This document shows, piece by piece, positions 60,025 through 64,000 of a stretch of 64,000 bases of DNA (its first letter is position 1; every line of letters begins with the position of its first letter). Origin of the DNA: Helopsaltes ochotensis (taxonomy: Eukaryota > Chordata > Aves > Passeriformes > Locustellidae); assembly GCA_013400155.1 (NCBI GenBank), contig VXBM01001088.1, forward strand, positions 9,813 to 73,812. The letters are read 5' to 3'. A program made the translations under genes and the position numbers. The notes beneath the pieces were generated by a model. It worked only from the letters and a program-made list of their open reading frames with translations. It did not search any database and had not been told where the DNA came from.

Positions 60025-60444
60025 GGATCAGTTCTCCATTCAGGAGGTTGTCAAGGAATTTGTGGAGAGCCAAATACAGAATGAGTGAGCGGCTGCACCA
60101 TGGACTTCATCTGAACTGCATGCAGGAATGGTGCAGTTTGTGTAAGTAAATAATTTAGGAATAATTTTAGCTTCCGTTGAGGAATTCCTTTTGCTGGTTA
60201 GGTGGTGTATCCATACATACAGGTTTGGAACCATGACATCAATAGAGAAACCATCACTCTTGAAGGGATGTCATTCTTGAAGAACAATTGTCAGAAGGCC
60301 TGCACAGAGAGTTCAACAGGAGACTCCCAGCTGGGTTTTGTTATGCTGTAGTTGGTTTCTTTATAGTGGCCATTAAATAAATAATAATCTAATGGTGATC
60401 TTCAAAATTTAGGGAATCCTTTCTGTGTGTTTAAAGCTACTGGA

Positions 60445-60475
60445 CACTAACGCTTGTCTTTGTTTTTGTTTGCAG
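60445..60475 (+). promoter_or_regulatory. ATRN: Splice acceptor region: branch point, polypyrimidine tract, AG
   Basis: CACTAAC at 60445-60451 fits the branch-point consensus, with the branch A at 60450, 25 bases before the AG at 60474-60475. Between them lies a T-rich polypyrimidine tract ending TTTGCAG. All acceptor elements are close to consensus, which supports the exon call independently of the protein match. Confidence 0.88.
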
Positions 60476-60559
60476 ACTTACTGAACCTTCAGGATATGTC
60501 ACAGATGGGCCTGGAAATTACAAATACAAGACAAAATGCACCTGGCTCATTGAAGGAAG
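60476..60559 (+). CDS. ATRN: Attractin coding exon: start of the CUB domain
   Basis: An 84-base exon between a strong acceptor (TTTGCAG at 60475) and a strong donor (GAAG/GTGAGT at 60560). It begins with the third base of a codon and ends after two bases of one. The 27 full codons read LTEPSGYVTDGPGNYKYK, then TKCTWLIEG. This matches the beginning of the CUB domain of attractin, a large type I membrane or secreted glycoprotein with EGF, CUB, kelch, C-type lectin-like and PSI domains. It acts in agouti/melanocortin signalling and in myelin maintenance. The Cys of KTKCTW is the first conserved CUB cysteine. VTDGPGN favours ATRN over ATRNL1 (LTDGPIN), while LTEPSGY is more like ATRNL1; the split codon completes Arg if the next exon starts with G, near the ATRN Gln position. 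MEGF8 is more distant. Family membership is near certain; the ATRN paralog is likely. Confidence 0.88.
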
Positions 60560-61529
60560 GTGAGTGTTGGCAGCTGCTTGGGATTTTGTGTTGCTTATTG
60601 GCACTTTTAGGTGAGTTTTATCTGCACTGAATATTTTTAGGTCTTATGATTCTTTCTGGCTATTCTAAAAGCTAGATAGGGTAACATTTAACTGTTTTTG
60701 GTAAATAAGTTTTTGTGCAACTGAGCCCTCCAAACTGACTTCTCATTAAGAGGTTTGTATTGAAACAGCATGTGGTAAACAAAAATCAGTGCACTTCTGT
60801 AAATACTGAAGGATTATGAATTGCTTAACTGATACCATAGTGGGCGATTCAGATGATGGGATTCAGTACTCATGGGATTTTTGTGGTAGTATGAGAAACA
60901 TGAGAAAGCTCTGAAAGCTTTTATTCATGAAGAATCAGTTTCTGTAGTGATGAACTTCAGATACTTCTTTACTCACTGAGCCATGAGGACTTCAGAGGAA
61001 CCATTGACCTTTTATTGCAAAGGTTTTCTAAACTGGGAGAAGTCCCTCAGATGTCTCCCCTCGTTTTGTTGCCCGTCCTGTATTTGATCCTTATATTGCT
61101 TACAGCAATTTTTTGCACAGGTTTTTAGGAGTAGCATATTTAATGTCTATCCTCCGTCACCTGACTGATGTTGCAGCAGTTCAGAGCATCTCACTTGTTG
61201 AAATAGATTTTTGATAGTACCAAGCTGGTGCCATGACTGTAAGATCCATTTGTTTAGTCTCTAAAGGTTTTCCATGGTCAGATATGATGGTGTGTGATAA
61301 CATCTGTGTGTTCAGTCACATTCCATGTTGTTCCCTGAATCTGCAGGTAGAGAGGTCTGTGAATTGGCATGTCAGTCTTGGAAGAGTGTGAACTTGTACT
61401 GGACACTGCAAACTGAGGCCTCTTGGCATTTTGGAGGGTCAGAATTTCTTGGAGTCCCAGAGGTCATTCTTCCATAGTCTTCTCCCTGTGTTTAGCATGT
61501 CTGTTGCTGACATGCACAGTGGGATCAAG

Positions 61530-62355
61530 ACACCCTTAGCAAATTTGCCAGCGGACATCAGGCCATATGGTGAGGCCAAGATGCTGAAGGGAAGGAATGG
61601 CTGGACCAGGGACCTGGACAGATTGGAGACATGGGACTGTGTGAACCTCATGACGTTCAACAAGGCCAAGTGCAAGGCCCTGCACCTGGGCTGGAGTGAG
61701 CCAGAGCACAAACACAGGATGGGCAGGGAATGTCTGGAGAGCAGCCCTGGGGAGAAGGACCTGGGGGTGCTGCTGGCTGAGAGCTGGACATGACCCAGCC
61801 CAGAACCTCCCGAGGCCTGGGCTGGTCCCAGCGTGGGCAGCAGGGGAGGGGGACTCTGTCCCTGTGTCCCTGAGGTGATTGCCCAGCTGCAGAGCTGCCC
61901 CAGCCCTGGGCCAGCAGCACAAGGACGTGGAGCTGCTGGAGAGAGTCCAGAGGAGCCCTGGAGCTGCTGCAGGGCTGGAGCCCCTCTGCTCTGGAGCCAG
62001 GCTGGGTGAGCTGGGAATGTTCCCCTGGAGAAGGGAAGGCTCCAGGGAGAGCTCCCAGCCCCTGGCAGGGCCTGAAGGGGCTCCAGGAGAGCTGGAGAGG
62101 GGCTGGGGACAAGGCCTGCAGGGACAGGACACAGGGAATGGCTTCCCAGTGCCAGAGGGTGGGAATCTTGGGAAGGAATTCCTGTATGGGAGGATGGGGA
62201 GGCCCTGGCACAGAGCAGCTGTGGCTGCCCGTAGATCCCTGGCAGTGCCCAAGGCCAGACTGGATGAAGCTTGGACCAACCTGTCCATCCATGGCAGGGT
62301 GTAGAACGAGATAGTTGTGAAGGTCCCTTCCAACCCAAACCCCTCTATGGTTCTT
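61530..62355 (+). repeat. Long, young-looking CR1 LINE fragment
   Basis: CR1 on the + strand from within ORF2 to near the 3' end (TCCCTTCCAACCCAAACCCCTCTATGGTTCTT). Long stretches match the complement of 50763-51612 without any difference, for example around 62037-62155. The terminal octamers have mutated slightly. A short internal deletion lies near 62158-62170 and another near 62215. Confidence 0.93.
61595..61793 (+). pseudogene. CR1 ORF2 C-terminal remnant (non-functional)
   Basis: The + frame encodes RDLDRLETWDCVNLMTFNKA, followed by KCKALHLGW and SSPGEKDLGVLLAESWT, then a stop at 61791-61793. This is the well-known end of the CR1 reverse-transcriptase ORF (DLDRLE...NKAKCKVLHLG...EEKDLGVLVDEKL). 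The upstream catalytic domain is missing because of the usual 5' truncation, so it cannot be active. Confidence 0.85.
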
Positions 62356-64000
62356 TGTTTGGAAGGTCTGATGAGTTTGGAGGAATTATTCATTCTATCT
62401 GCTTCAGAAATTTATTTGAGTTGAGGAAGTTTAATTCCTAAGCTCCTAAGGTACTCAAAACTGAGGACTAAGCTGCTCCATAGAACAATCCAGAATGTTG
62501 AAATTGTGAGAGGCAATCACTTGCTATTAACTTTATAAGGAGCCCAGTTGTTTGAGGTGGTTAAGAGCACAAGTTGGATGCTCCAAGTGGCTGCACCTTT
62601 TAATTTTTGTAGGTAATAGGAATACAGTTTGCAATTACAAATAATTAAAAAAAGTTTCACAAGAACATTATTGCAGACAAACCAGCCTCAATGATCCCAG
62701 CACAGCCACCTTAACCCGCTCAACTTCTGTTTTTAAAGGATATTGTGACTCAATTTTTATCAGAAGCAAAGTGCTTCTCATGAGTCCTCAATAATGTCAC
62801 CAAAGCTGCTCCCCCAGCCTGTAATTACTACCATTGAGAGGCTTCCTAGGGAACCACCGCCTTGTGGGGTTTGAAGTGAGATCTTTCTTGCTGGAAAGAC
62901 AGAAGTGTTCCTCCCTGTTCTGTAGCCAGGCGTTTACGCTGGAGTCCTTTTCCTGCCTGTGAGTGTTTATACCCTGCTGTCAGGGCATGGTGGTAAACAG
63001 AGAAGAGATAATCATGCTGATTAAACCAGCTGAAATATGCAGCCATGTGAAAAGAGTCCAAGCTCTCAAAATTCCAAGAGATCTGGACTTGGAAAGCAGC
63101 GCCTGCAAAGCTGTTCAGTTCGGAGTGCCCTCACCTCGTTGCTGGCGTTCCGTTGTGCGGAGGGCTTTGAGGTTAGCAGGGAGGGGTACAATCCGAGTGT
63201 GCCATTGAAGACACGGGAGAAATACATGTGTTCCTTAGACTTCTCATTTCCTTTCTGCCTTGTTCCTGATTTTTCTTGGCTGATGTCTGTGCTGTGTTCT
63301 CATCCCAGGGGAGTCCTTTTCATTTTTTCCAGGAGTGTGAACAAGGCAGATGAGCTCCATGGAGCCTGAGGACCATGTGATTGTGCAGATGAGGGCTGTC
63401 TGCTAATGGTTGTTGGCTGTTGCAAAGAGACTCTTCCTTTTTGTTTGTGGTCTGAACCTTTATTGATTGACAATTTCTTTCTGCTCTACAGCTGTCAGGC
63501 TATTCAAGTAGAAGCAAATCCCTATGACTCCACAGGCTGCTCAGTTTGGAAGTCATAGGTACTCTTTGTACCTTTTCTTTAAACAGGACATTATCCTTGA
63601 GTTCCACCTGCTGCTGTTTTCCAAAGGCCTAGAGTAGATTGTTATACCTATCAAAAACAGTCATTTGCAGAATAACTCCCTAAAGACTTCTCCTCCTGTG
63701 AGAAGGAAGGATTCTATGGCAAGCTGACATTTTAAAAATTTATTTGATTAGGATGTACAGAGATTTCATCTGAATTCTAGGGCAATGCTGTTGGGGTGAT
63801 CCTAGACCCTTGTGTCTGTCCTTTCAACAGCTCCAGCTGTGAGTGGGAACAAGCACTGCTGATACAGATTCATTTTCTATTTGTTCCAGGTCCAAGCACA
63901 ATGTTAGTGGTGTTTGCACCATCCTGGAGCTGAGCCCTAAATTAAATATCTGCTGTGGTTTCTCTGTGATTGTCTTTAGCTGTATCTTTGTATATTAGCC

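Larger units (their letters stand above)
27656..60475 (+). other. ATRN: Intron 1 of ATRN (about 33 kb), no other exon seen
   Basis: All sequence between the gap in the CpG island and the CUB exon. I searched by eye for an EGF-like exon that could lie between the leader and the CUB domain and saw none, so the EGF part is probably in the gapped first exon. The contents are a G-rich stretch with a minisatellite near the 5' end, CR1 insertions, low-complexity tracts and a duplicate of the promoter-flanking DNA. Long stretches such as 28240-31480, 34000-38490, 38877-40440, 40707-42091, 42970-45547, 46771-48175, 51613-54561, 54761-56822 and 57749-58872 show no recognised repeat or gene apart from the simple repeats listed. 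The exact 5' boundary is unknown. Confidence 0.65.
60560..64000 (+). other. ATRN: Intron 2 of ATRN (5' part; runs off the window)
   Basis: Starts with the donor GTGAGT at 60560. I looked for the next CUB exon (expected to encode the FNHFATECSWDH region) and did not find it before the window ends, so the intron exceeds 3.4 kb. It contains the long CR1 at 61530-62355. The stretches 60566-61529 and 62356-64000 show no repeat or exon that I recognise. Confidence 0.7.

Noticed and set aside
61439..62393. Open frames of 211-299 codons on the - strand next to the CUB exon
   Set aside because: Antisense to a + strand CR1 whose true coding remnant is the ORF2 end at 61595-61793.
63481..63566. Candidate exon after TCTGCTCTACAG near the window end
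   Set aside because: Its translation does not match the expected next part of the CUB domain and the donor is poor.
1..64000. CRISPR arrays, operons, bacterial mobile elements, tRNA or rRNA genes
   Set aside because: No repeat-spacer structure, no clustered genes with ribosome-binding sites and no cloverleaf or rRNA sequence was seen. The window is vertebrate nuclear DNA.

Overview
The window is vertebrate nuclear DNA, almost certainly from a bird. About 35 to 40 fragments of the CR1 LINE retrotransposon lie on both strands. They show the usual avian form: 5'-truncated, with a 3' end of tandem ATTCTATG/ATTCTGTG-type octamers. No mammalian SINE or L1 was seen. Summed by eye, CR1 covers roughly 12 kb, about a fifth of the window. 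That is high for a bird and fits a CR1-rich lineage such as Piciformes (woodpeckers and relatives), but this is an inference. There are no bacterial-style genes; nearly all open reading frames are chance frames or remnants of CR1 reverse transcriptase.

One cellular gene can be supported. A CpG-island promoter lies at about 27.15-27.75 kb, and its core is interrupted by a 355-base assembly gap. A 84-base coding exon at 60476-60559 on the + strand has a textbook branch point, polypyrimidine tract, acceptor and donor. It encodes the start of the CUB domain of attractin (ATRN; the paralog ATRNL1 is the alternative). The first coding exon probably starts at the ATG at 27286 and lies almost wholly inside the gap. 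The intron between it and the next exon is then about 33 kb. The window ends inside the following intron.

Layout: 1-27150 is upstream intergenic DNA with many CR1 fragments and no exon I can support. 27150-27750 is the ATRN promoter and first exon (mostly gap). 27.66-29.3 kb is a strongly G-rich, C-poor stretch with a G-quadruplex motif and a ~29-bp minisatellite rich in splice-donor-like motifs. 29.3-60.475 kb is intron 1, with more CR1s and two further gaps inside CR1 copies. 60476-60559 is the CUB exon. 60560-64000 is the next intron, containing a long, well-preserved CR1.

The most notable observations concern structure. A ~0.42 kb stretch just upstream of the promoter has a close duplicate deep in intron 1, and the differences seen are often CpG losses in the intronic copy. 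Two of the three gaps fall in the same part of CR1, next to a 31-bp tandem repeat. Two closely matching CR1 copies in opposite orientation flank the frame-neutral CUB exon. I found no evidence for a new multi-gene system.
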